Below are positions 7,961-17,729 of a stretch of DNA of 64,000 nucleotides, in pieces. The translations under genes were made by a program, and so were the position numbers. A model generated the notes under the pieces. It saw nothing but the letters and a program-made list of their open reading frames with translations. It ran no database searches and was not told the DNA's origin. This DNA is from an uncultured Sphingomonadaceae bacterium (GTDB lineage Bacteria > Pseudomonadota > Alphaproteobacteria > Sphingomonadales > Sphingomonadaceae): contig CALKJZ010000027.1 of NCBI GenBank assembly GCA_937995515.1, forward strand, positions 1 through 64,000, given 5' to 3'. Numbering within the stretch: the stretch's first letter is position 1; each line of letters opens with the position of its first letter.

Positions 7961-8584
7961 CTACTTGCCGACATTGTAGGCGAGCGCTGCGTCATCGAGC
8001 TGGAAGCCCACCAGCACCTCGAAGCTCGCCGCGCGGATCGCGGCCCGCACCTGCGGGTCCGACAGTGGGTCAATCAGCGCGTCCTCCTCGCTCGGGCGCC
8101 GCTGCCGGGTGATCTGCCGCTGGATATCGGCAGGGAGGGTGGCGGCCGAACGGGCCACCTCCGCCCGCGCGCCGCCGCGGCTCTGGGCCCGAAGCTGCCC
8201 TTCCGGAAACTGCAGGCTCACGCCTGTCAGCTGCTTCGACACCAGCACATTGCCGCCCTGCACGAGACTCACGAAGATCGGCAGATAGACCTCGCGCGCA
8301 GGCCCGGGCCGGCGGCGGACGGCGGTGACGGTAAAGCTCACATCGGAGACCAGCATCGCCTCGCCGGGCGTGCAGCTGGCCGAAAGATCGGTCAGCTGCG
8401 CCACGAAGTCGATCGCGTCCGCATCGCGGCTCTCGGGCGGATCGAAGCGCGTGTAGCTTCCCACATGGACGGGGATGCCGATCGCCGGGCAGGGGGACCG
8501 CTCGACGAGAAGCGGGTTGCGGTTGCACGCGGCAAGCGCCAGCAGCGGCAGGAGAAGGAGGGCGGCGCGCGGCACGGACAGCAT
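7961..8584 (-). CDS. Putative lipoprotein, unknown function
   Basis: This 207-residue protein begins with a clear lipoprotein signal (MLSVPRAALLLLPLLALAAC, lipobox LAAC). It continues as a beta-rich exported domain with a second conserved-looking stretch, EVYLPIFVSLVQGGNVL. The C-terminus has a charged helix (ATLPADIQRQITRQRRPSEE) and ends FQLDDAALAYNVGK. I do not recognise the family with certainty; it resembles outer-membrane-anchored proteins of unknown role in sphingomonads. The ATG at 8584 is chosen because it starts the signal peptide directly. The gene is divergent from ispH. Confidence 0.75.
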   Translation of the reverse strand: MLSVPRAALLLLPLLALAACNRNPLLVERSPCPAIGIPVHVGSYTRFDPPESRDADAIDFVAQLTDLSASCTPGEAMLVSDVSFTVTAVRRRPGPAREVYLPIFVSLVQGGNVLVSKQLTGVSLQFPEGQLRAQSRGGARAEVARSAATLPADIQRQITRQRRPSEEDALIDPLSDPQVRAAIRAASFEVLVGFQLDDAALAYNVGK

Positions 8585-8778
8585 CGGGTCTCTTTCGTGG
8601 CTCGGGGGCCGGGCGGCTGCAATCCGCACCCGGCCCGCAGGAGGTGCTCCATACGCCAGCGCCTTTGCACGCGGCAAGCAAGCCCCCTCGGCACGCGGCA
8701 CGTGCCGCGGCCCCCGTGGCCGCGCCCTCGCGCGCAAGAGGGCTTCATGCCGGCTGCCGTTTCCCCTAAGGACAGGTC

Positions 8779-9753
8779 ATGACCCTGCCCGACCCGGACG
8801 CGCCCGCCGCCGCCCGCCGCCGTCTTGATGTGCTGGTGGCCGCTCCGCGCGGCTTCTGTGCCGGCGTGGAGCGGGCGATCCACATTGTCGAGCTTGCGCT
8901 GCAGAAGCATGGCGCGCCGGTCTATGTCCGCCACGAGATCGTCCACAACCGCTTCGTGGTCGACAGCCTGAAGGCACAGGGCGCGGTGTTCGTGAAGGAG
9001 GTGGACGAAGTGCCCGATGGCGCAACCGTCATCTTCTCCGCCCACGGGGTGCCCAAGTCCGTGCCTGCCAACGCACAGGCGCGCGGGCTCGACTATCTCG
9101 ACGCCACCTGCCCGCTGGTCTCGAAGGTGCACCGGCAGGCCGAGCGCATGGTCGAGCAGGGGCGGCACATCCTCTTCATCGGGCACAGCGGCCATCCTGA
9201 GGTGATCGGCACCTTCGGCCAGGTGCCCGAAGGCTCGATGACGCTGATCGAGACGGTCGAGGATGCCGAGGCCGTCACCGTCGCCGACCCGTCCCATCTC
9301 GGCTTTCTCACCCAGACCACGCTTTCGGTCGACGACACGGCCGAGATCGTGGCCACGCTGCAGCGCCGCTTCCCGGCCATCCAGGGCCCCAAGGGCGAGG
9401 ATATCTGCTATGCCACCTCCAACCGGCAGGCGGCGGTCAAGGCCATCGCGTCGCGCTGCGACCTCATGCTGGTGATCGGCGCGGAGAACAGCTCCAACTC
9501 GCAGCGCCTGCGCGAGGTGGCCGCGCGCGAGGGCGCGCAGGCCCACCTCATCCAGCGCTGGGACCGGATCGACTGGTCGTGGCTGGACGGCGTGCAGACC
9601 GTGGGGCTCACGGCCGGCGCGAGTGCGCCCGAGCTGCTGGTCCAGGAGGTGCTCGATGCGCTGCGCGCCCGTTTCGACGTGGCGGTCGAGGAAGTGACCA
9701 CCGCCGTCGAGCAGGTGACCTTCAAGCTGCCGCGCGCACTCGCCACGGTCTGA
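8779..9753 (+). CDS. ispH: 4-hydroxy-3-methylbut-2-enyl diphosphate reductase
   Basis: IspH makes IPP and DMAPP from HMBPP, the last step of the MEP isoprenoid pathway, using a [4Fe-4S] cluster. The three cluster cysteines are visible: Cys27 in [12 protein letters not shown], Cys111 in [11 protein letters not shown] and Cys210 in [10 protein letters not shown]. The active-site histidine contexts [10 protein letters not shown] and GHSGHPEV are also present. The length (324) is normal. The start follows AAGGACAGG. It is the first gene of a compact plus-strand run, ispH-thrB-rnhA-DUF808-extensin. Confidence 0.97.
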   Translation: MTLPDPDAPAAARRRLDVLVAAPRGFCAGVERAIHIVELALQKHGAPVYVRHEIVHNRFVVDSLKAQGAVFVKEVDEVPDGATVIFSAHGVPKSVPANAQARGLDYLDATCPLVSKVHRQAERMVEQGRHILFIGHSGHPEVIGTFGQVPEGSMTLIETVEDAEAVTVADPSHLGFLTQTTLSVDDTAEIVATLQRRFPAIQGPKGEDICYATSNRQAAVKAIASRCDLMLVIGAENSSNSQRLREVAAREGAQAHLIQRWDRIDWSWLDGVQTVGLTAGASAPELLVQEVLDALRARFDVAVEEVTTAVEQVTFKLPRALATV

Positions 9754-9768
9754 GCGCCGGGCGGCGCC

Positions 9769-10725
9769 GTGGCGGTCTATACCGAGGTCTCGGACCGGGC
9801 GCTTGCGGCCTTCCTGGCCCGCTATGCAATCGGCACAGCGGTGATGGCCAAGGGCATTGCCGAGGGTGTGTCGAACAGCAACTATCTGGTCGAGACCGAG
9901 GCCGACGGCGCACGCCGCCGGTTCATCCTCACGCTTTACGAGCGGCGGGTGGAGGAGGAGAGCCTGCCCTATGTGCTGGCGCTGATGCAGCACCTCGCCG
10001 ATGCGGGCCTGCCCGTGCCCCGCCCGGTGGAGGACGTGACGGGTGCAACGCTCGGCCAGCTCCTCGCACGCCCGGCCTCGCTCATCACCTTCCTGCCCGG
10101 AGTCTCCGTGGCCGAGCCGGGCCCCGACCATTGCCGCGCCATCGGCGCGGCCATGGCCCGCCTGCACCTTGCCGCGCTGAGCTTCCCCGGCGAGCGCTCC
10201 AACCCTCTGGGGCCTGCGAGCTGGGAGCGCTCGCTCGCCGGTCTCGGCCCGCGGCTCGATGCGCTCGAGCCGGGGCTTGCAGCCCAGGCAGCCGACGCCC
10301 TGCGCCTTGGCCGGAGCGCGATGGCCGCAGCGCTGCCGCGCGGCACCATCCACGCCGATCTCTTCCCCGACAATGTGCTCTTCCTCGGCACCTGCGTCTC
10401 CGGCGTCATCGATTTCGCCTTCGCATGCCGGGATGTGCTCGCCTATGATCTGGCCGTGGCGCATGCGGCCTGGGCCTTCTCCGAGGACGGGGGCACGTTC
10501 CACCCCGCGCGCGCCGAGGCGCTTCTTGCGGGCTATCACGCTGTCCGGCCGCTCGATGCCACCGAGCGGGCCGCGCTCCCGGGCCTGTGCTGCGGGGCGG
10601 CGCTCCGGTTCCTCCTCAGCCGCGCGGAAGACTGGGCCGAGCCCGACAGCCCGGCGCTCGTGCGGCGCAAGGACCCGCTCGCCTTCGCACGGCGCACGCG
10701 GCATTATCTCGAGCACGCGGCATGA
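9769..10725 (+). CDS. thrB: Homoserine kinase (ThrB, APH-fold type)
   Basis: This is the aminoglycoside-phosphotransferase-like homoserine kinase of alphaproteobacteria, which phosphorylates homoserine in threonine synthesis. Visible motifs are the N-terminal [16 protein letters not shown] loop, the catalytic [11 protein letters not shown] (Brenner-type motif) and the metal-binding [10 protein letters not shown]. The length (318) fits the family. It starts with GTG at 9769, 15 bp after ispH, and its stop overlaps the rnhA start (ATGA), so it is co-translated with its neighbours. Confidence 0.93.
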   Translation: MAVYTEVSDRALAAFLARYAIGTAVMAKGIAEGVSNSNYLVETEADGARRRFILTLYERRVEEESLPYVLALMQHLADAGLPVPRPVEDVTGATLGQLLARPASLITFLPGVSVAEPGPDHCRAIGAAMARLHLAALSFPGERSNPLGPASWERSLAGLGPRLDALEPGLAAQAADALRLGRSAMAAALPRGTIHADLFPDNVLFLGTCVSGVIDFAFACRDVLAYDLAVAHAAWAFSEDGGTFHPARAEALLAGYHAVRPLDATERAALPGLCCGAALRFLLSRAEDWAEPDSPALVRRKDPLAFARRTRHYLEHAA

Positions 10726-11180
10726 CCGCCCTGCCCCGCGTCATCATCGCAACCGACGGCGCCTGCAAGGGCAACCCCGGCCCGGGGGGCTGGGGGGCGG
10801 TGCTGGTCTGCGGCCCGCACCGGCGAACCCTTTCGGGCGCCGAGCCGATGACCACCAACAACCGGATGGAGCTGCGCGCCGCCATCGAGGCGCTCGGCGC
10901 CCTGAAACGGCCCGCAGAGGTCACCCTTCTCACCGACAGCGCCTATCTGCGCGACGGCATCACCCGCTGGATCGCCAGCTGGCAGCGCAACGGCTGGCGC
11001 ACGGCCGACCGCAAGCCGGTCCGGAATGCCGAACTGTGGCAGGCGCTGCTCGAGGCCGCAGCCCGGCACCGCATCGACTGGCAGTGGGTGAAGGGCCACG
11101 CCGGCCACCCGCTGAACGAGGAGGCCGACCGGCTCGCCAACGACGCAATTGCCGCCGCGCGCGGGCGAAGTGCGGCCTGA
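10722..11180 (+). CDS. rnhA: Ribonuclease HI
   Basis: The protein removes the RNA strand of RNA:DNA hybrids. All catalytic residues are present: Asp12 ([14 protein letters not shown]), Glu50 (NNRMEL), Asp72 (LTDSAY), His126 (KGHAGH) and Asp136 (EEADRLA). At 152 residues it is the normal size. The ATG at 10722 overlaps the thrB stop by four bases. The stop shares one base with the next start (TGATG). Confidence 0.97.
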   Translation: MTALPRVIIATDGACKGNPGPGGWGAVLVCGPHRRTLSGAEPMTTNNRMELRAAIEALGALKRPAEVTLLTDSAYLRDGITRWIASWQRNGWRTADRKPVRNAELWQALLEAAARHRIDWQWVKGHAGHPLNEEADRLANDAIAAARGRSAA

Positions 11181-12136
11181 TGGCCTCCGGCCTCCTTGCG
11201 CTGCTCGACGACGTGGCCATGATCGCAAGGCTCGCTGCGGCCTCGCTCGACGATGTCGCCGCGGCCTCGGGCAAGGCAGCCTCCAAGGCCGCGGGTGTGG
11301 TGATCGACGATACCGCCGTCACGCCGCGCTATGTGATCGGCTTTTCGCCCGAGCGCGAGCTGCCGATCATCTGGCGGATCGCCAAGGGGTCGCTGCGCAA
11401 CAAGCTTGTCATCCTGCTGCCCCTGTTCCTGCTGCTTGCGGCCTTCCTGCCGCAGGCGCTCGTGCCGCTGCTGATGGCAGGCGGCGCCTTCCTTGCCTTC
11501 GAGGCTGCGGAAAAGCTGCTGGAAAGGCTCGGGCTCCACGCTGCGGGCCATGGTGCCGACATTCCGGTGCTGCTGGCACCCGAGGCGCGGGAGTCGCAGA
11601 TGGTCCGCGGCGCGATCCGCACCGATCTCATCCTTTCGGCCGAAATCCTCATGATCGCGCTCGGCCAGATGGAAGACCTCTCCTTTGCCGCCAGGGCCGC
11701 CGCGCTGGTGGTCGTCTCGCTGGTGGTGACAGCCGGCGTCTACGGCGCTGTCGCGCTGATCGTGAAGATGGACGACGCCGGCCTCAGCCTCGCGCAACGC
11801 GGATCGGCCGCCGCACGGGCGCTCGGCCGGGCGCTGGTTGCCGGCATGCCCCGGCTGCTTGCCTTTCTCTCCGGGCTCGGCACGTTTGCCATGGCCTGGG
11901 TGGGTGGCGGGATCCTGCTTCATGGCATGGAGGACCTGGGGCTGGCCGCGTGGCTGCCGCAGGCGGTCCACCGCGCGGCCGAAGCGGCAGGCCATGCCGC
12001 ACCGGTGGGGGGCCCGGCAATCACATGGCTGGTCGGGGCCCTGCTCGCGGCCTCTGCCGGCCTCGCGGTGGGCATGTGTGTCGCTGCGGCCAGCCTTCTT
12101 GCGCAGAGGCTGAGGGGGCCCGCGCGGCAGGCCTGA
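11180..12136 (+). CDS. DUF808 family inner-membrane protein (YedI-like)
   Basis: This 318-residue protein matches the DUF808 pattern: an N-terminal SGLLALLDDVAMIARLAAASLDD region, then KAAGVVIDDTAVTPRYV, the segment ERELPIIWRIAKGSLRNK, and about six membrane helices. Members are inner-membrane proteins of unknown function. It is coupled at both ends by TGATG overlaps, upstream to rnhA and downstream to the extensin-like gene, so it is part of the ispH operon. Confidence 0.85.
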   Translation: MASGLLALLDDVAMIARLAAASLDDVAAASGKAASKAAGVVIDDTAVTPRYVIGFSPERELPIIWRIAKGSLRNKLVILLPLFLLLAAFLPQALVPLLMAGGAFLAFEAAEKLLERLGLHAAGHGADIPVLLAPEARESQMVRGAIRTDLILSAEILMIALGQMEDLSFAARAAALVVVSLVVTAGVYGAVALIVKMDDAGLSLAQRGSAAARALGRALVAGMPRLLAFLSGLGTFAMAWVGGGILLHGMEDLGLAAWLPQAVHRAAEAAGHAAPVGGPAITWLVGALLAASAGLAVGMCVAAASLLAQRLRGPARQA

Positions 12137-12840
12137 TGCGCGGGCTGCCAGCCCTGCTGGCCCTCGTCGTGCCGGCGCTCGTTGCCGCGTGCGGCCGCCC
12201 CCCTCCGGCACGCCTGCCGGCCGGGCCGCCGGTTGATCTGCGCCAGCCGGCAGACCGGGCATCGCCTTTCGAGCTGGTGCGACTGCGCGACGACCCGCAG
12301 CGGTGCCGGGCGCTGCTCGAGGCAGCCGGTGCGCGGATCGAGGCGGTGGAGCCGGTGACGCAGGGGGCCTGCGGCCACCGCGATGCGCTGCGCTTTGCCG
12401 GCGGGCGGCTGGGGAGCGCGCGCCTTGCCGGCACGGTTGACCTGCCGCTCGCCTGCCCGGTGGCCGCCGCGCTGCTGCTCTGGGAGCGGGATGTGCTCCA
12501 GCCCGCCGCACGGCGACACCTCGGCAGCCCCATCACCCGGATCGACCATTTCGGCAGCTATGCCTGCCGCGGGATCGAAAGCAGCGCCCGGCTTTCCGAG
12601 CATGCGCGGGCCAATGCGATCGACATCGCGGGCTTCCACACGGCCGACGGGCGACGGATCACCCTGGTCGAGGGCTGGAGCGGGGATCGGGCCACGCGCG
12701 CCTTCCTGCGCGCGGCACGCGACGGGGCCTGCCGCCTGTTCGCAACCACGCTCTCGCCCGATGCCGATGCCGCGCACAGGGACCATTTCCACCTCGACCA
12801 GGCCGACCGCGGCGCGCATGTGCGCGCCATCTGCCGCTAG
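12136..12840 (+). CDS. Extensin-like lipoprotein with M15-type metal site
   Basis: The 234-residue protein starts with a signal peptide and lipobox (ALVAAC, Cys19) and carries the Extensin-like C-terminal domain. His156-x6-Asp163 in HARANAID and His217-x-His219 in HFHLD match the zinc ligands of the D,D-/L,D-carboxypeptidase (M15) fold. Paired cysteines (57/79, 107/144) may form disulfides in the periplasm. A role in cell-wall peptide cleavage is inferred. It is the last gene of the ispH operon (TGATG overlap). Confidence 0.85.
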   Translation: MRGLPALLALVVPALVAACGRPPPARLPAGPPVDLRQPADRASPFELVRLRDDPQRCRALLEAAGARIEAVEPVTQGACGHRDALRFAGGRLGSARLAGTVDLPLACPVAAALLLWERDVLQPAARRHLGSPITRIDHFGSYACRGIESSARLSEHARANAIDIAGFHTADGRRITLVEGWSGDRATRAFLRAARDGACRLFATTLSPDADAAHRDHFHLDQADRGAHVRAICR

Positions 12841-12995
12841 ACTGCCCGGGCCCGGCGGCAGGCCACAGGCGGGCGGGGCCTGCGGGCGCCGCGGGCCAGC
12901 CGGCCCCCGGGAGGAAGGCAAGGGGAACAGGCCGGGGGCAGGCCCGGATCCGGCCGCCTTGCGGGGAAGGTTCGCGAAGGTGCCGGGCAGCGCGA

Positions 12996-13024
12996 TTGTG
13001 CAATGCCGCGCAAGGGTCTATCTT
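12996..13024 (+). promoter_or_regulatory. Candidate sigma-70-type promoter of purC
   Basis: TTGTGC (12996-13001) and TATCTT (13019-13024) are separated by exactly 17 bp. Transcription would start near 13031, 26 bases before the purC ATG, leaving room for the GGGGAAG ribosome-binding site. Confidence 0.5.
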
Positions 13025-13056
13025 TCCCGTTCCACCTCCTGACGGGGAAGCCGCCC

Positions 13057-13839
13057 ATGTCCCGCCGCCGACAGATCTACGAAGGCAAGGCCAAGATCCT
13101 CTACGAGGGTCCCGAGCCGGGCACGCTCATCCAGTATTTCAAGGACGACGCCACCGCCTTCAACGCGCAGAAGAAGGGCACGATCTCCGGCAAGGGCGTG
13201 CTGAACAACCGGATCTCGGAGCATATCTTCACCCTGCTCGGCACCATCGGCGTGCCGCACCATTTCATCCGCCGCCTCAACATGCGCGAGCAGCTCGTGC
13301 GGCAGGTGGAGATCATTCCGCTCGAGGTGGTGGTGCGCAATGTCGCCGCCGGCTCGCTGTCGAAGCGGCTCGGCATCGAGGAAGGCACGCCGCTGCCGCG
13401 CACCATCCTCGAATATTATCTGAAGGACGACAGCCTCGGCGATCCGCTGGTCACAGAAGAGCATATCGCCGCCTTTGGCTGGTGCGGCCAGGACGAGCTC
13501 GCCGACATGCAGGACATGGCGATCCGGATCAACGATTTCTTGTCCGGCCTGTTTGCAGGAGTGGGCATCCGACTTGTCGACTTCAAGCTCGAGTTCGGCC
13601 GGCTGTGGGAGGATGATTATGCGCGGGTGATCCTCGCCGACGAGATTTCGCCCGACGGCTGCCGGCTGTGGGACATGGCCTCGGGCGAAAAGCTCGACAA
13701 GGACCGCTTCCGCCGCGACCTCGGCGGCGAGGTGGAGGCCTATCAGGAGGTCGCGCGCCGTCTCGGCCTCCTGCCCGAGGGGTCAGCCAACTCGGTTGTC
13801 AACCTCGACTCCGCCCGCAAGGCCCGGGATGCGCGCTAG
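13057..13839 (+). CDS. purC: Phosphoribosylaminoimidazole-succinocarboxamide synthase
   Basis: SAICAR synthetase joins CAIR and aspartate, using ATP, in purine synthesis. The N-terminal nucleotide loop [12 protein letters not shown], the DDATAFN segment, the [13 protein letters not shown] motif and LVDFKLEFG are all visible. At 260 residues the size is normal. The ATG at 13057 is preceded by GGGGAAG eight bases upstream and a promoter at 12996; a longer frame from 13003 would start inside the promoter. The purS and purQ genes lie 2.4 kb downstream. Confidence 0.97.
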   Translation: MSRRRQIYEGKAKILYEGPEPGTLIQYFKDDATAFNAQKKGTISGKGVLNNRISEHIFTLLGTIGVPHHFIRRLNMREQLVRQVEIIPLEVVVRNVAAGSLSKRLGIEEGTPLPRTILEYYLKDDSLGDPLVTEEHIAAFGWCGQDELADMQDMAIRINDFLSGLFAGVGIRLVDFKLEFGRLWEDDYARVILADEISPDGCRLWDMASGEKLDKDRFRRDLGGEVEAYQEVARRLGLLPEGSANSVVNLDSARKARDAR

Positions 13840-14848
13840 CGCGGCGCTCGTTCTTCTCGCCTCGGCCACGGCTGCCGCAGCCCAGGAGGCCCTGCCGCCG
13901 CAGCAGCTTCCGCGCCTGATGGAGCCGCGCGCCATCATGTCCCTGCCGCAGGCCCGCCCCGCGCGGACCATCGCCTATGGCACCCACCCGTCGCAGGTGG
14001 TGGAGCTGTTCCTTCCGCAGCGGCGCGGCGAAGAGCTGCTGCCGGTGGTGCTGATGGTGCACGGCGGCTGCTTCCTCTCGAACCTGCCCGGGCGGGAGCT
14101 GATGCGCGCAGCCGCCGGCGCCTTCACCAGCCGGGGCTGGGCCGTCTGGTCGATCGGCTACCGCCGGGTGGACGAGGAAGGCGGCGGCTATCCGGGCACC
14201 TTCCAGGATGCCGCCGCGGCCATCGATCTCCTGCGCGACCATGCCGGGGAACATGGTCTCGATCTGCAGCGGGTCGCCGCCTTCGGCCATTCGGTGGGTG
14301 GCACGCTCGCGCTCTGGGCCGCCGGGCGGGCCAATATCCCGGCTGCCAGCCAGCTGCACACGGCCGACCCGCTGCCGCTGCGCGCAGTCGTCTCGGTGGG
14401 CGGCTTTGGCGACCTGCGCACCTTCGGCCCGACGATCGCAATCGCCTGCGGGCCAAGGATGCTGCCCGATCTGCTGCGCGAGCGCGGCGATGCCCGGGCT
14501 GCGGAGCCGGATGCCGCACCGGACACGCCGGCACAGCCCGGAGGGGAGCCGGCAGGCGGCGCGGGCGACGCCGGCCTGCAGCCCCTCTTTGCCGGCCGGG
14601 CCGACCCGTTTGCCGACACCTCGCCGGCAGCCCTTCTTCCGACGCGCGTGTCCGTCGTGATGCTGCACGGCGTCTACGATCATGTCGCCTTTCCCGCAGT
14701 CGGCCTGTTCCACGCGCAAACGGCGCGCCGCGCCGGAGACCGGGCCGAGGTGTTCGTGGCGCCCAATGCCGGCCATTTCGAGGTGATCGCCCCCGGCCAC
14801 AGCGCCTTCGCCCAGGCGCTGGCCGCGCTCGAACGCGCCCTGCAATAG
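13829..14848 (+). CDS. Exported alpha/beta hydrolase (HSL/kynurenine formamidase-like)
   Basis: The protein has a signal peptide ([20 protein letters not shown]) and an alpha/beta-hydrolase domain. HGGCF forms the oxyanion hole and GHSVGG carries the nucleophilic serine. [10 protein letters not shown] probably supplies the acid and [10 protein letters not shown] the histidine. It is likely a periplasmic or secreted esterase/amidase of unknown substrate. The gene overlaps the end of purC by 11 bases, so it is transcribed with it, though there is no obvious functional link. A Pro/Gly/Ala-rich insert at about residues 220-250 looks like a disordered loop. Confidence 0.8.
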   Translation: MRASAALVLLASATAAAAQEALPPQQLPRLMEPRAIMSLPQARPARTIAYGTHPSQVVELFLPQRRGEELLPVVLMVHGGCFLSNLPGRELMRAAAGAFTSRGWAVWSIGYRRVDEEGGGYPGTFQDAAAAIDLLRDHAGEHGLDLQRVAAFGHSVGGTLALWAAGRANIPAASQLHTADPLPLRAVVSVGGFGDLRTFGPTIAIACGPRMLPDLLRERGDARAAEPDAAPDTPAQPGGEPAGGAGDAGLQPLFAGRADPFADTSPAALLPTRVSVVMLHGVYDHVAFPAVGLFHAQTARRAGDRAEVFVAPNAGHFEVIAPGHSAFAQALAALERALQ

Positions 14849-15512
14849 ACAGGCACGAAAGGTCGCCCGGTCTTCCCGATGCCGGCAACCGGCCGGCAAG
14901 TGCCGCCGGGGCCCGCGCGAACGGCCCCTGGCAAGGCCCGCAGTGCGGGCCCGGTGCCGGTGGGCCCGCACGGCCGCAGGGGCGAGGCCGCAGCCGACAC
15001 GCGCGTTGCCGGGCGGGCCCTGATGCGGCGGTCTGTTGCCATGGGGCGGCCGATTGCCCGCGGCAGCAGGCCGGATATCGGCGGCACCGGGCGAGGCTTC
15101 GCCCTGGCGCGTTCGGCGGGAACCTGCTGATCGAGGGGCCCGACGCGGACCCCCATATCATCGGCGGCCGCCGGCGGGTGGGCAGCGCCCGCGTTGCGCC
15201 GCAACGCCCGGGCGGGCCATGCATCAGGCCCGGGTTCCGAAACAACGATCCGGGGATGGCGCGGGCCATGATCCGGACCGGCCGCCCGGGCTGGACCGCG
15301 CGGGTGCTCGAGCCCGGGGTTGTCGGCGCCGGCGACCGCCTGATCCTCGAACAGCGGCCGGCCGCTTGCGTGAACCTTGGCGCGTGCGCGAGGCAGGGCC
15401 CGCCCGGCGGACGCGGGGCCAGCCCGAGTCGCTGGCGCCCCCCGGGCCCTGCCCCCGCATGGGCCGGCACGGCGCACGGGGCGGCCCGCGCCGCAGCCGG
15501 GCGGGCGTGCCC
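14849..15512. other. 664-bp stretch without recognisable gene
   Basis: This is a long gap between two convergent genes. Open frames exist on both strands, but their translations are Arg/Pro/Gly-rich, with no domain, no good ribosome-binding site and no relation to known proteins. No tRNA, repeat array or T-rich terminator was seen. Confidence 0.6.
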
Positions 15513-16172
15513 TCAGTCGGGCTGGGGGACCAGCCGCAGATAGGGCTTGAGCGCGCGCCAGCCGCCCGGGAAGGCGGCCCTCGCCTGCTCGTCGGCCAGC
15601 GAGGGCACGATGATCACATCCTCGCCCGGCTTCCAGTCGACCGGGGTTGCAACCGGGTGGCGGCTGGTGAGCTGGATGGAGTCGACAAGGCGCAGCACCT
15701 CGTCGAAATTCCGCCCCGAGCTCATGGGATAGACCAGCTGCGCCTTCACCCGCTTGTCGGGCCCGATGATGAAGACCGTGCGCACCGTGGCATTGTCGGC
15801 AGCCGTGCGGCCCTCGCTCGTTTCACCGGCATCCTCTGGCAGCATGTCGTAAAGCTTGGCCACCTTGAGATCCGTGTCGCCGATGATGGGGTAGGTCACG
15901 GCAGCCCCTTGCGTCTCCTCGATGTCGGCCGCCCAGCGGGCATGGGCCTCGACCGGGTCCACCGAAAGGCCGATCACCCTCACCCCGCGCTTCTCGAACT
16001 CGGGCAAAAGGTGCGCAAGCCGGCCAAGCTCGGTGGTGCACACCGGCGTGAAGTCCTTGGGGTGCGAGAACAGCACCACCCATCCATCGCCGATGAACTC
16101 GTGGAAGCGGATCCGCCCCTTCGTCGTCTCGGCCTCGAAATCGGGCGCAACCGAGTTGATTCGCAGTCCCAT
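15513..16172 (-). CDS. 1-Cys peroxiredoxin (Prx6 type)
   Basis: This thiol peroxidase reduces H2O2, organic hydroperoxides and peroxynitrite. The peroxidatic cysteine sits in HPKDFTPVCTTELG. The long C-terminal domain, with LTSRHPVATPVDWKPGEDV, is typical of the Prx6 subfamily; no resolving cysteine is apparent. The length (219) is normal. AGGAGG lies eight bases before the ATG at 16172. It is divergent from purS, with 100 bp between them. Confidence 0.95.
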   Translation of the reverse strand: MGLRINSVAPDFEAETTKGRIRFHEFIGDGWVVLFSHPKDFTPVCTTELGRLAHLLPEFEKRGVRVIGLSVDPVEAHARWAADIEETQGAAVTYPIIGDTDLKVAKLYDMLPEDAGETSEGRTAADNATVRTVFIIGPDKRVKAQLVYPMSSGRNFDEVLRLVDSIQLTSRHPVATPVDWKPGEDVIIVPSLADEQARAAFPGGWRALKPYLRLVPQPD

Positions 16173-16272
16173 GCTCGTCTCCTCCTGCTCTCGGCCCGGA
16201 CATAGGCCCCAGCCGGCGGCGAAAAAAGACCTGCTTCCAAGCCGCTTCGCTTTCGTGCAGAGGCCGGGCACC

Positions 16273-16521
16273 ATGAAGGCCCGTGTGACCGTCTCGCTCA
16301 AGCCCGGCGTGCTCGATCCGCAGGGCCGCGCCATCGCCCATGCGCTCCAGGGCCTCGGCTTTGCCTCGGTCCGCGACGCGCGCGTCGGCAAGGTGATCGA
16401 GCTCGAGGTCGCCCCCGGCACGACCGAGGCGGAGGTGGCCGAAATGGCGCGCCGGCTGCTTGCCAACATCGTCATCGAAAGCTTCCGCGTGGAGCTGGAG
16501 CCAGCGCCGGGCGCGCCATGA
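16273..16521 (+). CDS. purS: FGAM synthase subunit PurS
   Basis: The 82-residue PurS bridges PurQ and the small-type PurL in the FGAM synthase complex. The sequence ([20 protein letters not shown], then the [18 protein letters not shown] stretch) fits the family throughout. The ATG at 16273 is chosen because the family starts here. Its stop overlaps the purQ ATG by four bases. No purL follows within this window. Confidence 0.95.
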   Translation: MKARVTVSLKPGVLDPQGRAIAHALQGLGFASVRDARVGKVIELEVAPGTTEAEVAEMARRLLANIVIESFRVELEPAPGAP

Positions 16522-17183
16522 ACAGCGCGGTCGTCGTCTTTCCCGGATCGAACTGCGACCGGGACATGATGGTGGCGCTCGAACTGGTCACCGGGCGCAG
16601 GCCGGTGGCGCTGTGGCATGCCGAGGCGGAGGTGCCGGCAGGTCTCGATCTCATTGCGCTTCCGGGCGGATTTTCCCATGGCGACTATCTGCGCGCAGGC
16701 GCGATTGCCGCGCGCGCGCGTGTGATGCGGGCGGTCATCGGCCATGCCGCGCGCGGCGGGCTGGTGCTCGGCGTGTGCAACGGCTTCCAGGTGCTGACCG
16801 AGGCCGGCCTCCTTCCCGGCGCGCTGATGCGCAATGCCGGGCTCGACTTCATCTGCCGCGACGTGGCGCTCGAGGTGGCGGCGGCCGACACGCCGTTCAC
16901 CCGGGCCTATGGGGCGGGTGCCGCGATCACCCTGCCCATCGCCCACCACGATGGCAACTTCCAGGCCGACCCCGAGACGCTCGACCGGCTGGAGCGGGAG
17001 GGCCTAGTCGCCTTCCGCTATGCCGAAGCCGTCAACGGCAGCGCCCGCGACATTGCGGGCATCCTGAACGCGGGGCGCAACGTGCTCGGCCTGATGCCCC
17101 ACCCCGAGCGGGCGGTGGAGGAGGCGCACGGCAACCTCGACGGCAGGCGGCTGTTCGAGGGGCTTCTCGGCGTGCTCGCCTGA
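16518..17183 (+). CDS. purQ: FGAM synthase glutaminase subunit PurQ
   Basis: PurQ is the class I glutamine amidotransferase that feeds ammonia to PurL in purine synthesis. The catalytic triad is visible: Cys87 (GVCNGFQVL) and His195 with Glu197 (MPHPERA). At 221 residues it is the standalone form expected alongside PurS. The start overlaps purS (ATGA). The downstream region has no purL, so PurL must be encoded elsewhere. Confidence 0.96.
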   Translation: MNSAVVVFPGSNCDRDMMVALELVTGRRPVALWHAEAEVPAGLDLIALPGGFSHGDYLRAGAIAARARVMRAVIGHAARGGLVLGVCNGFQVLTEAGLLPGALMRNAGLDFICRDVALEVAAADTPFTRAYGAGAAITLPIAHHDGNFQADPETLDRLEREGLVAFRYAEAVNGSARDIAGILNAGRNVLGLMPHPERAVEEAHGNLDGRRLFEGLLGVLA

Positions 17184-17243
17184 GGCGGCAACAGCCACAG
17201 CCGCAGGCCGCCGCCGCGGTTCCGCCTGCCTCTTGCCACCTGT

Positions 17244-17276
17244 CGCCCTCGCCTTTCGCCCTCGCCTGTCGCCCTA
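17244..17276. repeat. 13-bp tandem repeat, about 2.5 copies
   Basis: The unit TCGCCCTCGCCTK occurs at 17244-17256 and 17257-17269, then in part to 17276. It lies just behind purQ, in a non-coding gap. Confidence 0.7.
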
Positions 17277-17548
17277 GGCGCGCCGCCGGCGGGCAGGGCC
17301 ACGGGAAAGGCCACGAGACGGGGCCGGCAAGGGGCCCGTCCGGATCTGTTCCGAATGCCGAACGCCCCTTCCGCCGGCTGGGGCACCGGCAGCGGGATGC
17401 GCCTTAATCGCCGGGATCCCCGCGTGGGCGCAGGCGGCCGTGCCGCCGGCCTTGTGCCACGCGCCACGAGCCGGCAGGCCGTGGCCAAGACCCGGGGCCG
17501 ACGCGCTGGCCGGGGCGCAAGGCCCACCGGAAATGCCCAAGGCACACC

Positions 17549-17576
17549 CCCCACGCGACATGCCCCACGCGACATG
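17549..17576. repeat. 14-bp tandem repeat, two exact copies
   Basis: CCCCACGCGACATG occurs twice without spacer (17549-17562 and 17563-17576) in the same non-coding gap. Confidence 0.75.
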
Positions 17577-17729
17577 GCAAGACGCGGGGCCGGCGCACCG
17601 GCGCCTGACGGCCGAGGACCCTGCGGGCCATCAGGCAGGCCCCGCAGGGGGCTTCGGGGCGAGTTGCCGATTGGCCGGGCCGATGGCAGGCTGCCTCTCG
17701 GGGGCCGCCCGGGCGGGCCTGCGGGCCGA

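Larger units (their letters stand above)
17184..17729. other. 546-bp non-coding gap with short repeats
   Basis: Between purQ and the convergent transporter gene no frame has protein-like composition or a start signal. It contains a 13-bp and a 14-bp tandem repeat (listed separately). No T-rich terminator was seen. Confidence 0.6.

Noticed and set aside
8392-10716. A 774-codon minus-strand frame across ispH and thrB
   Set aside because: Both plus-strand genes are unmistakable, and the minus-strand product has no recognisable domain or start signals.
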